DNA of 64,000 bases from Amorphophallus konjac (GCA_022559845.1 CM040123.1:297402642-297466641); one strand, 5' to 3'. Numbered from the stretch's first letter, positions 1-12,182 are shown. The notes: generated from the sequence alone by a model not told the origin. Numbers and translations are program-made.

Positions 1-1190
1 AGTATTAATAAATCTTAACCATCCATGTCATAAAAACCTTAGACTCACTCATCAGATATCTGAAAATTTGAAATCAGGGCTACTTTGGTTAAGATACATA
101 GAGTGAGTATTGTTGTTAAACATTAATAACTTTTAAAATTTTGACAGGAAATAAAATCAGTGAGTAATGAAATGACTTTGTTCACTGAGAAACTGGGTTT
201 TCCATCAAATAAATGGAGTGAACCCAAGTCATGAAGTGTCATAGTCACTTAAAATGAAAATTCATTGAGAACTTGACAGAGCAATGTCAATTCTATATTG
301 AGTAACTAGGAAGTCTGGCCTCTGATCAAGATGTCTTCTCATGTAAAAAGACACTTATATTGCTAACTATGTTCTCGAAGTTGAGAGGCAATGACAGTTA
401 TCACACTGAGTAACTGGGTCACTTCACCTGAGACGTGTTGTGCCTCATGTAAAAAGGTGTTGATCAACCTAAATTGCTCAGGAAAAATATAATGTGCTTC
501 AAATGAAAAATATATTGAAAATTCTATCAACTCATATTCTTGTAAAAGTGTTTAACCTCAATACTAATCTGTGTAACTTTCAAAGGTGCTATTGAGATCA
601 TGTGTGTAAGATAAAGATGATTGATTTTGAGTGTTATCTACTATTTGGTTCACCTTTATTAAAACTTGGATTCAGATATGAGTATTGAATTTAATTTGAC
701 AATTTTGGTATACATCATAATTAAATCAGATTGGTTAAGTTGTCAATTCATAACCCTTTATGATAGAAGAGTGTATTCTTCTTAAGACTTATTGTAGTGG
801 TGCAAGCATTAAAATCCCTCATGATCAGATTCATTCCAGACAGCCTGATCAACATAAATCTTGCTATTGATTATTCATTGAGATGTCTTGTGATTATTTG
901 CTCTCTACACTATTGAAATCTTCCATCCTGACTTCACTCATGTTCTCAGGGGGAGCTTTGGCTATTATTTGCTCTCAGAGGAGAGTAGTTCTGCATGCAT
1001 GTTGATAAGGGGAGAGCTGTTTTCTTGTCATAAGGGGGAACTCTATTTCAGTGAACTATGTTTCATTCTCTGTCTTTGTGTGCTGAATTTTATCTCTCAA
1101 ACCATCTCCTTTTTGATTATGTCAAAGGGGGAGAATAGTTTGACGAGTCAGTGTGACTCATTATGTTGCCATCATCAAAAAGGGGGAGAT
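1..1190 (+). mobile_element. 3' internal end of a SIRE/Maximus-like copia element
   Basis: No credible coding sequence is visible. The stretch has the look of the non-coding 3' part of SIRE-type Ty1/copia elements: short sentence-like repeats such as 'catgtaaaaag' (near 340 and 447) that recur near 10045-10070 in the next element, and several G-rich motifs of the type AAAGGGGGAGA (near 948, 1128 and 1177-1189). The last one is followed by TGTTG, so it is the polypurine tract. The ORF at 969-1295 crosses this tract and is not a gene. The family assignment is inferred from the purine-tract style and from similarity to the neighbouring element. Confidence 0.6.
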
Positions 1191-1414
1191 TGTTGTGTCC
1201 CTTGTGATTTGATGATAGGGTGTTGTTGTTTGGTTGTTTTGATGATAGCACTCAATGAGTCTCCACATAAGAATGATGATGAAATGATGTTTTGAATGCA
1301 TTATTCTGTTTGAATGTTCTGGTATATAGATTGCATTCCTGTTTTCTTTCTCTCACTGCATCGGTTCAATTTCTGTCATACGCATACTATGCATCAGTGC
1401 ATTAACAGAGTCTG
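1191..1414 (+). mobile_element. Partial LTR of the flanking SIRE-like element
   Basis: This sequence starts with TGTTGTGTCC directly after a purine tract, which is the expected start of a 3' LTR. It breaks off at 1414, where the unrelated 2.4-kb LTR at 1415 begins. The rest of this LTR is not recognisable to the right of 21174. Confidence 0.5.
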
Positions 1415-1569
1415 TGTTGAGTCTTGTTGAATCTTTACATGTTTTGATGATGACAACACTATAAGTCTTAGTGGTGTTCAAAAATATTTCTCTGTGAAAA
1501 ATTAACAAAAATATTTTTCTGTGAAAGTGAACAAAGAATATTTTTCTGTGAAGAATAAACCTTCATTTC

Positions 1570-2480
1570 ACTTCAGGTATTTTCAGGGACTGTCTTCGTG
1601 TTGGTTGGAACTTCGTCATGTTTGTGTATAACACCTCGTGTTGTACTGTTTGCCTTCGTGTCATTTTAGTTTTAGTACTGTTTGTGTTTTCAACACGCCG
1701 TGTCGTCCTTTCGTACCTCGTGTTGTGTTAAGTTGTGTGCTGATTGACTTCGTGCTGATTCTTCTGAAGTAGCTCGAATGGTTCTGATGAACTTCGAGTT
1801 GCTTCTGTATGAACCTCGTGTCGTTAGCACTTAGTTGCTCATCTCGAGTCACTCCTCTATGTTTGCTCTTGTGTCTTCGTGTCAATTACTGTAGTTCCTC
1901 GAGTTGTTCTTCTGCTTCCACCGTTTCATCACGTGTTGTTGAAGACGTGTCTATCTCATCTCTTCGTGTCGTGTTTCCTAGACCTCGTGTCTTTGTCGCC
2001 TTGTGACCTCACCTCGTGTCGATTTCTGTTTTCATCTCCGTGTTGTTTTCAACTCGTGTCGCCTCATCTTCGAGTCGTTCATTCGAGCTATTATGTGCTC
2101 GAGTTATTTTTCTTATTTTCAAGTGTTGTTTCACTACATGTCTTTGTGTTGACTTTTGTATTCGTGTCTTCGTATTGTCTTTGTATTCGTGTCTTCGTAT
2201 TTCTTTTGTATTTGTATCTCCGTGTTACTTCCTTCTATTTTCATCCTGGTCTCTTTTGATCGCGTGTCTTTCTATTGCTTCACTCTGTGTTATCTTCTTC
2301 TCACCTCATGCTGTCTTCATCTGACTTCGTGTCGTCTTCATTGTTGTGTTAGCTGTGTTCTCGTGTACTTCGTGTCGTTCTCGTGTTATCTCGTGCTAAA
2401 CTCATCTAACGTACCTCGTGTCAGTCACAGTATAGTGCACCTCGTTTTGTTATCATATATCTCGTGTAGTTCTTTGTTCT
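1570..2480 (+). repeat. CTTCGTGTC-type degenerate array in LTR 1
   Basis: Across about 900 bp the motif YTCGTGTYG (reverse strand CRACACGAR) recurs at irregular 9-30 bp spacing; I count about 40 copies by eye. The same array is at 13405-14280 and, inverted, at 20105-21000. It produces several overlapping Ser/Val/Phe/Leu-rich ORFs in all frames that are not genes. Some copies contain ACGTGTC, which resembles the ABA-response core, but that reading is only suggestive. Confidence 0.75.
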
Positions 2481-2586
2481 TATGGCCAACCAACTTATCT
2501 CAGCTACATATAGCGAACCCTGAGCATTAATGTAATTAATCTGCTTACAGGGATCCGAGGAAGATTACTCCTCAGTGTCTGGGCAG

Positions 2587-2706
2587 CACGTGATCCAATG
2601 CTAGAGGAACCAATCCGATAAGGACACGTGGCAAGAAGGTTCTGGATCAAGCGTGGGAGGCACACGCATTCTGAACCGGATCTGCTGCTGCTGCTGATAT
2701 AAATAG
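2587..2706 (+). promoter_or_regulatory. LTR 1 promoter block (G-boxes, CCAAT, TATA)
   Basis: Two CACGTG G-boxes (2587-2592 and 2625-2630), two CCAAT motifs (2595-2599 and 2610-2614) and a TATAAATAG box (2698-2706) occur in this order. Transcription would then start near 2730, which fixes the U3/R border. The same block is kept in the other two LTRs. Confidence 0.7.
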
Positions 2707-3797
2707 AAAGCTTCGTCTTCAGATGGAGAATGATCGAAAAAGAGAAAGATATAGAAGAAAGAGCAGAAAAGTAGAGAGTCCTTCGATCCAGAAAAACGAG
2801 AGAAAGAAGAGAAGAAAAAGAGAGAGCAGAAACTGAAGGAGAAAGAAGAAGAAGAAACGAAGAGGAGAGAGAGCTTTACTGAGGATCTGATTAGTCTGTT
2901 CGTGGATCAAATCCAGAACGACTATGCTCATTGAGAGCTATATATCTTGCGTTTTATTTCCAGCTTCTGTCGCTGTCATTTTCATGTTTTCTTATTTTTC
3001 CTTTTGCTACCTTGTTTAGTCTTGTTCTTCCGATTGCCCTGTTGGGGATCGGGTTTCTCCTGGTGGTACAGGAGAATGGAGATCTGATCTCCAGGTTGCA
3101 AGTGGCAGGTTGTCACTTGAGGGTTCCCTCTGGTTTAGAGGAAGGGAGGTTTGTCCTCCGGTCCTTGGCTTATGGCTTGCAAGTCAAGGGGTCCCTCCGG
3201 TTGGAGGAAGGGAGGTCTTAGACCTCTGGTTTGCTAGTGACGAGGAGTCACTGGTGGTTTCCCTCTTGGTCTGGAGGAAGAGAGGCTAGGCCTCTGGTGG
3301 GTTGACGGCAGTAGGTTGCTACTGGCTGGTTCACTGGTAGTGGGACTGCTACCAGTGGGGTTCCCTCTTGGTATAGAGGAAGAGAGACGTGAGTCTCTGG
3401 TTTCTAGTGACCGTGGGTTGCTAGTGGTTCCCTCCGAGTAGGAGGAAGAGGGGAGGTTGTTCCCCTGGGTAAGCTGTGTATCAGCGTTTGTTGGCAAGCT
3501 GTGTTGCCCAGCTGTTAGTGAAGCCACACTCAGTTTGAGTGTGGGGTGGATGTAGGTCTGGAGGACCGAACCACCTAAAAATTCCCGTGCCGTGTGCTTG
3601 TTTTTCTCTTCTGGGCTTGGATATTCGGTAGATGCTTGTTTAGGCCAATCCTTCCCTATCCTCCAAGCAGTTTGTTCTGCGGTTAGTGTTTGACCATTGT
3701 GCTCTAATTCGGAAACTCCTGTTTGAGATCTAAACTTAATTTTTAATCCTTAATTTTTAACGGGTAAAGGTCCATTCACCCCCCTCTGGACTTATCC

Positions 3798-3811
3798 GTC
3801 TGTACCAGAGC
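3798..3811 (+). other. Decayed primer-binding site of LTR 1 element
   Basis: The position equivalent to the initiator-tRNA-Met site (TGGTATCAGAGC) reads TGTACCAGAGC here, with several substitutions relative to the intact site at 15608. This copy would prime poorly. Confidence 0.6.
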
Positions 3812-3918
3812 GGTTCCCTATATCTCCAGATTCAACGATCTGTAGGGGATCCTGCTGGTCTGATAGGTGCATTTCTGTTTTGGTCTTACTGCTTGGTTTT
3901 ACTCCTGAACTGATTTCA

Positions 3919-6167
3919 ATGAAGCACCCACCGATCTTTAGTGGTTCTGGATTTAAGTTGTGGCTTAGAAGTCTGCGTACCTATGTTAAACAACGTGATC
4001 CGGATATGTGGAAGTTGATTTCACATGGTCCACACAAACTGCCAAAGAAAATGTCCAAATGGACTGACAATGATAGATACATGTGTGATCAAAACGAGAA
4101 GGATATGAAATTCTGAAGGCTGCCACTGACAAAGCTTTACATTCATGTTTTTATCATTGCAGGTCAGCCACTGAAATTTTGGACCAACTGAAAATAGCCT
4201 TCGAGTCAAAGAAGGACGCCTGCATGATGGCCAATGGGACTGATCACAGCAACAATCAAAGTAATAAAGAGGACAATGATGATCAGGTAAACCCTTTTCA
4301 ACATTATACTATGGATGATTGGGAAAATAGCTATGCTGACTTGTTGGGGCTATATGAAAATTTAAAAAGAGAACATAAGAAACTGAGAAAGGGTACTATG
4401 TTAACCAGTACAAATTCCTCTTCATGTCAAAACTGTTTAAAATTGGAACAAACAAATGATGCTTCCATAGCTGAGATTTGTAAGCTTGAGAGTCAAATTA
4501 AATTGTTAAAGAAAAAGAATCAAGAATCTGTTAATTCAGAACTGAATGAACTTAAATCTGAAAATGACTCTCTCAAGAAAATCATTGAAGAAAATGTTCA
4601 GAAAATTAAAAACCTTGAACAAGAAAACAAACTGCTAACTGAAAAATCTGAATCTAATCAACAATTTGAACAACCGTGTGAAGATCAGATTTTAATAAAA
4701 TGAATTGGTCCAGAATGACAAGCTCAAGGGAGAAATTGAAAAATTGAAAATGTTGAACAGTAGTATGTCTGAGAGACTTCTAACCTTAGAAAAAGGAAAA
4801 ATTGTTTGCATTGAAGATTCTGATAAACTGAGCAATCTGGAAAATGAAATTGAGGACTATAAAATCGCAAACAAGGTGCTAAGTGAATGTGTAAACTGCA
4901 ATGAACAAGAGATTGCCAGTTATGAAATACACATTGTTTCTCTGGAAAATGAAATAGAAGACTTGAAGAAATCCTTGTCAAAATTTGTGGAAGGACAAGA
5001 AAATCTGGACAGATTGTTAGGTGTTAAAGTCAATTTTCAAAAAGAAGGGTTGGGCTATAACTCAACAAAGAAAAAGAGTTTTGAAAATAAGATTCAAACT
5101 TCTGCTGTTTCAGATGTTGCATCTGCTAGCCTAGCCAGTCCTTCTGTATTTCAATTCACTACTCAAAGAAGTCTGAAGACAACTGTAGAACAAAAAGGGA
5201 AGAACAAAGTGGATTCTACTACATACATGCATCCTGACTTTAAATCCTATGCTAACAAGAAATCTATGTCATGCCTTAATTGTCATAAAGTTGGTCATCA
5301 AATGCATGAATGCAAACTTAAAGGAAAAGATGACATGAATACTAGTAAAATGCATGTTAGGAAAACTCATGACAGAAATCATGAGGTTCAGAAAAAGAAA
5401 ATGTCATGTTACTACTGCCATAGAATTGGCCATTTGATGCATGAATGTAGATTGATGAAAAGGATGATATGGATGCTAGGAAATATCGTGATAGAAATCC
5501 TGATGTTCATTCAAAGAAAAGGGAATGTTCGCATTGTTGTAGATTAGGCCACACCCTTGCTCAATGTTGGTTTGCTAATGGAAAGAAAAAACCACTCCCA
5601 CATCATGCTAAATTTTATGCTAACCAACATGCTCTTAATATCAACAAAACTGCTTCTCCGAACCAGCATGTCAGATGTTTTAATTGTAACAAGTTTGGGC
5701 ATAAGGTCACTGAATGTTGGGCAAGATCTTATAGGAGAGAGTCTCCTTTCTGCTCCCATTGTGGGAAGCATGGCCATGCAGTCAAGGACTGCTGGCATGC
5801 TCAGGGTAGAAAACTCATTTCTAAAACTGTTAATCTCCCTACGAATAAAAATGTATTTGGTAGAAATGTCTTTAGAGGCAAGCACAATGAGTGCTTCAAA
5901 TGTGGGAAGCCAGGTCACAAGATTGCAACCTGTTGGCTGGCAGGATATCAAAACCAAACTGGTTTTGGCAAACAGAATGTTTATTCTGTTAACAAGGAGT
6001 CTCATGTTTATGCACATAGGATTCATGCTAACAAGGATATGCATAAATCGGTACTGAAAGCTGCTGCTCCTTGCTATCAAGTTAAAAATGTGCTGAGGAA
6101 ACTTGCTAGAAGTAATACTGTTATGTCAGGACCCAAGACTTCTTGGGTACCTGTTTGTGCAAAATAA
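3919..6167 (+). pseudogene. SIRE-type copia gag, copy 1, with six CCHC knuckles
   Basis: Retrotransposon capsid/nucleocapsid precursor. The start at 3919 opens with MKHPPIFSGSGFKLWLRSLR, a copia gag N-terminus. A long heptad-type coiled coil rich in K, E, L and N follows (about 4340-5000). Six C-X2-C-X4-H-X4-C zinc knuckles then occur near 5270, 5406, 5526, 5675, 5751 and 5891; most copia gags have one. The reading frame is broken: a 1-bp loss near 4107, an extra A near 4697 giving a stop, and a further frame change between 5450 and 5470. Knuckle 3 reads CSHCCRLG, so the usual Gly is Cys. The frame stops at 6165-6167 just after a GPKTSWVPVCAK motif, where gag would normally lead into the protease. 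No protease, integrase, reverse transcriptase or RNase H follows. It is a dead copy; the domain order is clear from the sequence. Confidence 0.88.
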
Positions 6168-6595
6168 CTTTGCTTTGCAGGTGTGCCTTGGATGGAATAA
6201 AGGGGTAATAAACCAGGGCACATATAAGGACCCCATGTCTGAATGCTCCCAGGTAAATTTACTGCTTCCCTCCTAATCTGAATCAATCTCCAATCCATCA
6301 GAATGATGTTTGTTGTTGTTCATATAAACTGCCTATTTTGGACTAGACAGAATTATCATGATTAGAACAACCTCTCTAGTCTGCCATGCCCGTTGATTAT
6401 CATGTTTGACCACTATGGATATATCAAATAGTAAGCTATCAAAAGGCAAGGAAATATGTACCTGAGGTGCTTACTATGTGTGAGGTGGTCTTTCAGACCA
6501 AGTGCTCCGCCTAGTACCATGGGTCATTCTGCTGATCAGCGGAGCCTGTATGTGCATGATTCACAAACTCACAAGCTTTAATTTCATCAGGCAAG
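6168..6595 (+). mobile_element. Post-gag non-coding segment of copy 1
   Basis: This segment is colinear with 17940-18360 of copy 2. It holds no protease DSG-type motif. The element would normally continue into pol here; instead the sequence leads to the spacer now found at 9138 after the LINE. An approximate duplicate of the insertion target (ttcatcaggcaag) ends at 6595. Confidence 0.7.
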
Positions 6596-9137
6596 CATCA
6601 TCATCATCATCATCATCATCAGAGCCTTATCCCAATTAATTGGGGTCGGCTACATGAATCCTGTTCCGCCAAAGATTTCTATCAAGTGCAATATTCATAT
6701 TTAAACTCAAGGAACTAATGTCCTTCCTAATAACATCGCACCATCTCATTTTAGGCCTTCCTCGAGCTCTTTTGCTAGCATCCACTAAGATTTGATCACA
6801 TCTTTTAACCGGCGCTGAGTTAGGGCGACGAAACACATGTCCAAACCACCTGAGTCTATTTTCTCTCATTTTACTATCAATTGGAGCTATCCCTAAGTCC
6901 TTACGGATGCGCTCATTCCTAATCTTGTCTTTCTTAGTCTTGCCACACATCCATCTCAACATCCTCATCTCTGCTACACACATTTTGTGGATGTGTTCCT
7001 TTCGTACTGCCAACACTCGGTACCATATAACAGAGCAGGTCTCACAGCCGTTCTATAAAACCTCCCTTTTAGTTTCACAGGCATACGACGATCACAAGGA
7101 CACCTGATGCACTTCTCCATCTTAACCAGCCTGCCTTAATCCTATGTGTAACGTCATCATAAATCTCCCCATTCTCTTGTATGATAGACCCTAAGTATCG
7201 AAAGCTACTACTCTTCGGAATGTTATGTCCGTCAATTAGAACCATGTCTTCACTGAACCACTCTCCCATTACTAAAATTACAGTGCATAAATTCTGACTT
7301 GCTCCTACTAATTTTAATAACCTTTAGACCCAAGGCAAGTCTCCAACGCTCTAACTTAGCATTTAGAAGCATCAATACTCTCATCAATTAAAACATATCG
7401 TCTGCAAATAGCATACACCAAGGGATATCATCATGCAATTGTTAGTTACTTCATCCATAACTAAGGCAAAGAGATACGGACTTAGTGCAGAACCTTGATG
7501 CAAACCTATAGAAACGGGAAATTCACCAGTCCTCCCCAGCAATAGTTCGAAACACTAGTAATAGCACCGTCGTACTATCCTTAATCAAATCAACATATCC
7601 TTGAGAGATTCCTTTCTTTCTTAATGTCCACCAAATCAATTCTCTCGGTACTCGATCGTACGCCTTCTCTAAATCAAGAAAAACTATATACAAATCTTTT
7701 CTCATCTCTCTATACTTCTCCATTAGCTGCCGTAGCAAGAAAAATAGCTTCTGTAGTAGATCTATTTGGCATAAAACCAAACTGATTTTCCGACACAGTA
7801 GTCATACCACGGAGGGCGTTTATCAATTACTCTTTCCCAAAGTTTCATAGTATGACTCATAAGCTTAATTCCACGTAATTATTACAACTTTGAATATCTC
7901 CTTTATTTTTATAGAAAGGAACTACAACACTTTTTCTCCAAACTTCTGGCATTCTTCGTTCCTTTAAAATTTATTAAAAAATTTAGTTAGCCACTGAATA
8001 CCAATATCTCCTAGCCTTTCCATACTTCAATAGGTAAGCCATCTAGTCCTAAGGCCTTGCCCCACTTTCATTTTCCTTAAAGCATCCTCCACTTCTGACA
8101 TCTTAATACACCTGAAATATTGATATTTATCAAATATTGTGGACTCTTGGGTACCTTCTAAAGATAAATCCTTGACGGAATCTCCATTAAGTAACTTCTG
8201 AAAATAGCTATGCCACCTCCCTTTAATCTCAAGATCCTTAGTTAAAACCCTTTGATCTTCACCTTTAATGCACCGAACATGATCTAAATCTCTAGTTTTC
8301 CTTTCTCTTAATTTAGCTAGTTTAAATATGTCCTTTTCACCCTCTCGGGTTCCCTAATTTATTATATAAATCTTCAAATGCCTTTGATTTGGCTTCGCTG
8401 ACTATTTTCTTAGCTCTCTTTTTAGCGATTTTATAAGCTTCTAGGGTTTTAACATTTTTGTTAGCTGCCAAACTTTAAAGCATTCCTTTTTTACTTTAAT
8501 GGTATTTTGAATTTCCTCACTCCACCACCAAGTCTCTTTTTCTAAGTTCTTTTTACTCATTAGATTCGCCTAAGAGTTGTTTTGGCACCCTCGTTATACA
8601 ATTTTGTAACATTATTCCACATTACAATTAGTTTCTTGTCTAAATTCTAAATAATTCCTTTAATAGATTGATTTTTTAAATGTTTTCTTAACTTTTACCT
8701 TTTAAATTCCTCCAATTAATCTTGGAATAATTATTATAATGATTTTTCTTTTGAATTTAGGGATAGTGACATCCATTACTAACAATCTATGTTGAGGGGC
8801 TAGACTCTCACCAGGAATATCTTTGCAATCTTTACATAAAACTCTATCGACTTTCCTAATGAGAAAATAGTCAATTTGACTCTATATGTGTTCCACTCTT
8901 GTATGTGATTAAGTGTTCGTCCCGCTTCTTAAAGAAGGTATTAATATTGCTAGATATAGGCATAGCAAAATCAAGAATAGTGTTACCCATATCATCCTAT
9001 TACCAAAACCAAGCCCTCCATGAATCCTCTCATAGCCTCTATTATCTATACCCACATGACATTAGATCCCCTCCAATAAAGATTCTCTCTTCACTAGGGA
9101 TATTTTGGATCAAACTATCAATAGCCTCTATTATCTT
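6596..9137 (-). mobile_element. RTE-clade LINE, copy 1, 5'-truncated and decayed
   Basis: Non-LTR retrotransposon on the minus strand. Its 3' end is a (TGA)n tail at 6596-6620 after the sequence (reverse strand) GATTCATGTAGCCGACCCC, the usual 3' end of plant RTE elements. Reading upward: the C-terminal region with MCGKTKKDKIRNERIRKD (6636-7016), reverse transcriptase pieces with FLDLEKAYDRVPRELIWWTL (7523-7780), and part of the endonuclease/phosphatase domain near 8780-9110 (IFIGGD, then a Q-HRLLVMDV segment). Many frameshifts are present. The flanks ttcatcaggcaag (left) and ttcatggcaaa (right) are an approximate target duplication, and the uninterrupted target is preserved near 18352-18362 in copy 2 of the host element. 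The LINE therefore inserted after the two SIRE internal regions separated. Confidence 0.85.
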
Positions 9138-10354
9138 TTTCATGGCAAACACTGCATTCAATAAATAATTAATACTTCCAAGAGTCGTGTGTGAGATGTC
9201 CTTGAGTGGGCTGAAAAGGAGTTTGACAGGCCATTTGGTTTCTGAAGAATTTTGTCAGCCGATGCAGTTAATGTGGTGTTAAGATCTGTCATCTCATGAG
9301 GTTGCAGTTTATTGCCCAAGAGCTTCTCTGGATGTGAGACAGAACTTCTTCAAGAATATTATATTTGTAAGCGTCCTTGGTGCTTAATGTCTTGAGTGAT
9401 CTCTCACTTGTTGGCTTGCTGATAGGAGTGCTGCTCATCTCATCTCTCTCCATTCGGTCTGCCACCTTCTTATCTCTCTCCTATCACTTTTGGTTCAGAA
9501 ATTCTCTCAAAGAAATTTTTTTTCTTACAGTCTTCTTGCTCTTATCAGATGTGATCTGTATACCTTAAACCACCCAATATCTAGTGTAACAACTTACACC
9601 TGTTAATGAAGAACTTCAATGTATGGGGGTTATATTTGGTCCTTGATCCTTCTAAGTTATCCTCTCAAGTGTTGGTCAACATATTATAAAACTTCCTGTT
9701 AAATGAGAAAAACTTGTTGAGGATCTCGATTTAACTGAAACTTATGTGAAGAGAGCTGTGAGATAAAAAATTGTGTTAAGTAAGATATCTGTCTTTTGTC
9801 TAAAATCATGAGAAGTGCCACCAGGGAATACGCCATTCTTTGTGGCAGAGCAATGGCTTTTGTGGAGAAATAGACACTCTAGATCAGAGAAGTCCAGAGT
9901 TTCTGTCATGATACAACTAGCTATCTCTGTATAGAAATGGTTAAAATAATAAAAAAAAGGGGAAAGTCAACAAAGAAAAATTTCATTAGCTTTGATTGGC
10001 ATAAAGGTAGCCCGTCCTGAGTAACCAGGGTTTCTGGTGTCTGATAAACATGTCTCCTTGTGTAAAAAGGGACTATTCTACCTTGTGCTCAACAAATTGG
10101 TTGACCTTGTATGCCTTCTCTTGTCCATTAAATGAAGAAATGAAATCTGCTTGACATCGATGTGTTATTTCTTTGCTTGACAAACATAAGGAGTAATTTA
10201 ATCGTGACTCTCTCTAGGGTTAAGCAACTTTAACAGCTAATTTTGTGATCATGTTGATTTAATATCTTGAGGTAACTGACCATGGAATTTGGAAGAATAT
10301 AACTAGTCCATATATTGAAGGGCAAACTTTAACAGGCAATGGCTGTGTTACATC
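9138..10354 (+). mobile_element. Post-pol spacer of SIRE copy 1
   Basis: Non-coding. 9141-9576 matches 18355-18790 of copy 2 almost base for base; beyond that, copy 2 jumps into the inverted LTR while copy 1 continues to the envelope-like ORF. It contains 'ctccttgtgtaaaaaggg'-type repeats like those at 340-460. Confidence 0.75.
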
Positions 10355-12182
10355 ATGACTGAGGGTAGTTTGGGTATTTCCAGAAAAAGTTTGATAAGAG
10401 TGAAAAGCAACCGACAAAACCCTTCTTGTTTCACACGCCTTCATCCACAAACCCTCGTTTCCCCTTGCCGCTTCCTATTCATCTTCGTGCCGCTCCACCT
10501 TGAGTGTTCCTTCAAACTCATCTCTATCTCTTCCCGCTCACTTCCTTTCCCCACAGAGATCTCTTCCTCTCTTGGGTCTAGCTTCACTTCCAGTAGCAAC
10601 CGGCAAGAGAGAGTTGATACTCTAGGAGTCTTGGCAAATGATCAGCAAGCATCCGCCACTCAGGTTGAAAGGAAGAGGAAAGGAAAGGAAACTGCTGAGG
10701 AGCCTCCGTCCAAGCAGCAACGTTGTCTAGAATCAGAAGCTGCTGCGGGAATGTCTTCAGAGCAAGGTACCAGGCCTTCCCAGTCTACCGTATTTTAGAG
10801 AGTGGTAAAATCATTCCTCCGAGGATAGTTGATTTCGGTGATGAATCCATGGTCCTGAAGTTTCCAGAACTCTTGAAGATCTTCGAGTTTCAGGAATGGA
10901 GGAAATTTTTGGAAGATCACAGGGTATTCTACCCTAGCCTGGTGATGGAATTTTACAACAACTTGTTGTTGAGCGAGATAAGTCTGCATTGATTTCGACT
11001 GTTAAAGGGGTTGAGATAACAGTGACATGCAACTCTCTCCATGAAGCTCTAAGTATTCCAGAAAAGGGAGAGGTGGAGAGAGGGTACAGATACAGTCTGC
11101 ATGAGGCGTTTTCGGTTATTACTGGTAAACCCAGTAACATTCTTGACAAGGGGCAAGTGAAGCTGAAAGCTTTCCAAACCTCGTCATTTCCTCCTCTTCA
11201 CAAGCTCCTTCAAAACATAATTGCTTCTATAGTCACACCACAGACTGGAGCTAGGGGTAGAATCACAGACACACAGAGGTTTCTACTGTTTTGTCTGATT
11301 CAGAATGTAAAGATATGTTTGCCAGAAATCATTTTTACTGTCATGAAGGGATGTATTGGATCCAAGAGACACCTTCCCTATGCCGCCCATCTGACAGACA
11401 TCTTCAAGTATTCAGAGATTTGCTTGGATGGAGAGGCTGCATCTGAAGTTAAGGCCCGAAACATATTTAATATGAATTTTGTTTCAGTGTTTTTGGGCTT
11501 GGAGGGCTCTTCAATGGTGGGGCAAGTTAAGGCCCAGAAAGTCAAGGAATCACAAACTCAGGGGGAGCATCTGGAACAATCTCAAGACTTAGCTCAAACT
11601 GGTGTGCAATTAGTTTCTGAGATTGCTGTACAGGATACACCAGCTGAACAACCACAGTCTATTACGTCTGCTGCACTCACTGAAGTATCTTTTTCCTTTC
11701 AGAGGCTAGTTGAGGTTGCATCTGAAGAAATCAGGTTGTCTGAAGAAAGTATTCAGACTGATCTAGATGCAAATATTGATGGTCTGTTTGATTCTTTTGG
11801 GAAGACATCTGAAGAGGTGATATTGCCCGTGGAACAGCCAGCTAAAGAGCAAGAAAGTACTGATCAAGAACTTGCTGATTTTGTTAATGTGATTCTAAGA
11901 GAGACTGTAGAGAAAAGCTTGGAAGAGGCTACCAACTTGGTTACATCTGAAAGTCTTGAACAGGCACCTGTTGACAGCCCTGCAGATCATGATCTCATGG
12001 AAGATAGAGGGGATAACAGTCAAGAAAAAGTTCCTGTCATAGAATTGGATACAGAATCTTCAAATGAGGAAGAGGAACCTGAAATTGTAGTTCCTGTCAA
12101 AGACACACAAGCTGAAGTTGAAGATCAGGCTCCAGCAGTAGACAACCAACGCCAGTGCAAGAATTTTTTGGTACACCTCTAG
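10355..12182 (+). pseudogene. Envelope-like ORF region of SIRE copy 1 (N-terminal part)
   Basis: Three overlapping open stretches (10355-10798, about 10770-10992 and 10989-12182) read as one protein with two frame changes. The segment with FPELLKIFEFQEWRKFLED, FYPSLVMEFYNNL and VKGVEITV is the kind of sequence found in the extra ORF of SIRE/Maximus copia elements and annotated in plants as a putative plant transposon protein. It is followed by a long acidic, Q/E/S-rich low-complexity tail (about residues 150-390 of the last stretch). Its position between the pol spacer and the 3' LTR agrees with the envelope-like ORF. Its function is unknown in the family, and this copy is frameshifted. Confidence 0.65.

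Larger units (their letters stand above)
1415..3797 (+). mobile_element. LTR 1 of the composite SIRE-type element
   Basis: The LTR begins TGTTGAGTCTTG and ends at the position equivalent to CCTATCA, here decayed to CTTATCC. It is nearly colinear with 13232-15605 and with the reverse complement of 18795-21174. U3 (about 1.3 kb) is dominated by a degenerate CTTCGTGTC repeat. A promoter block sits at 2587-2706, after which a long U5 with tandem GGTTCCCTC-type motifs runs to the end. Many differences from the other two copies are C/G to T/A changes at the repeat, such as cttcgtatt for cttcgtgtt, so this copy looks older or more deaminated. The three frames of U3 are open over a few hundred bases only because the repeat lacks stops. 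Confidence 0.9.

Noticed and set aside
969..1295. 108-codon ORF
   Set aside because: It runs across the polypurine tract and the LTR start of the flanking element.
1809..2530. Overlapping Ser/Val/Phe/Leu-rich ORFs in the LTRs (also 13624-14340 and 20062-20780)
   Set aside because: They come from the CTTCGTGTC repeat, which lacks stops in several frames at once, and they have no start context or domain.
3234..3527. Thr/Ser/Pro-rich ORF conserved in three LTR copies (also 15043-15336 and 19065-19358)
   Set aside because: Conservation follows from LTR identity; it is antisense to U5 and made of GGTTCCCTC-type repeats.
5270..5932. CCHC repeats as a host zinc-finger gene
   Set aside because: They follow a copia gag N-terminus directly after an LTR and primer site, in two copies.
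6596..6620. ATC/TGA microsatellite as an independent repeat
   Set aside because: It is the tail of the RTE LINE; the same tail is at 26003-26020 in copy 2.
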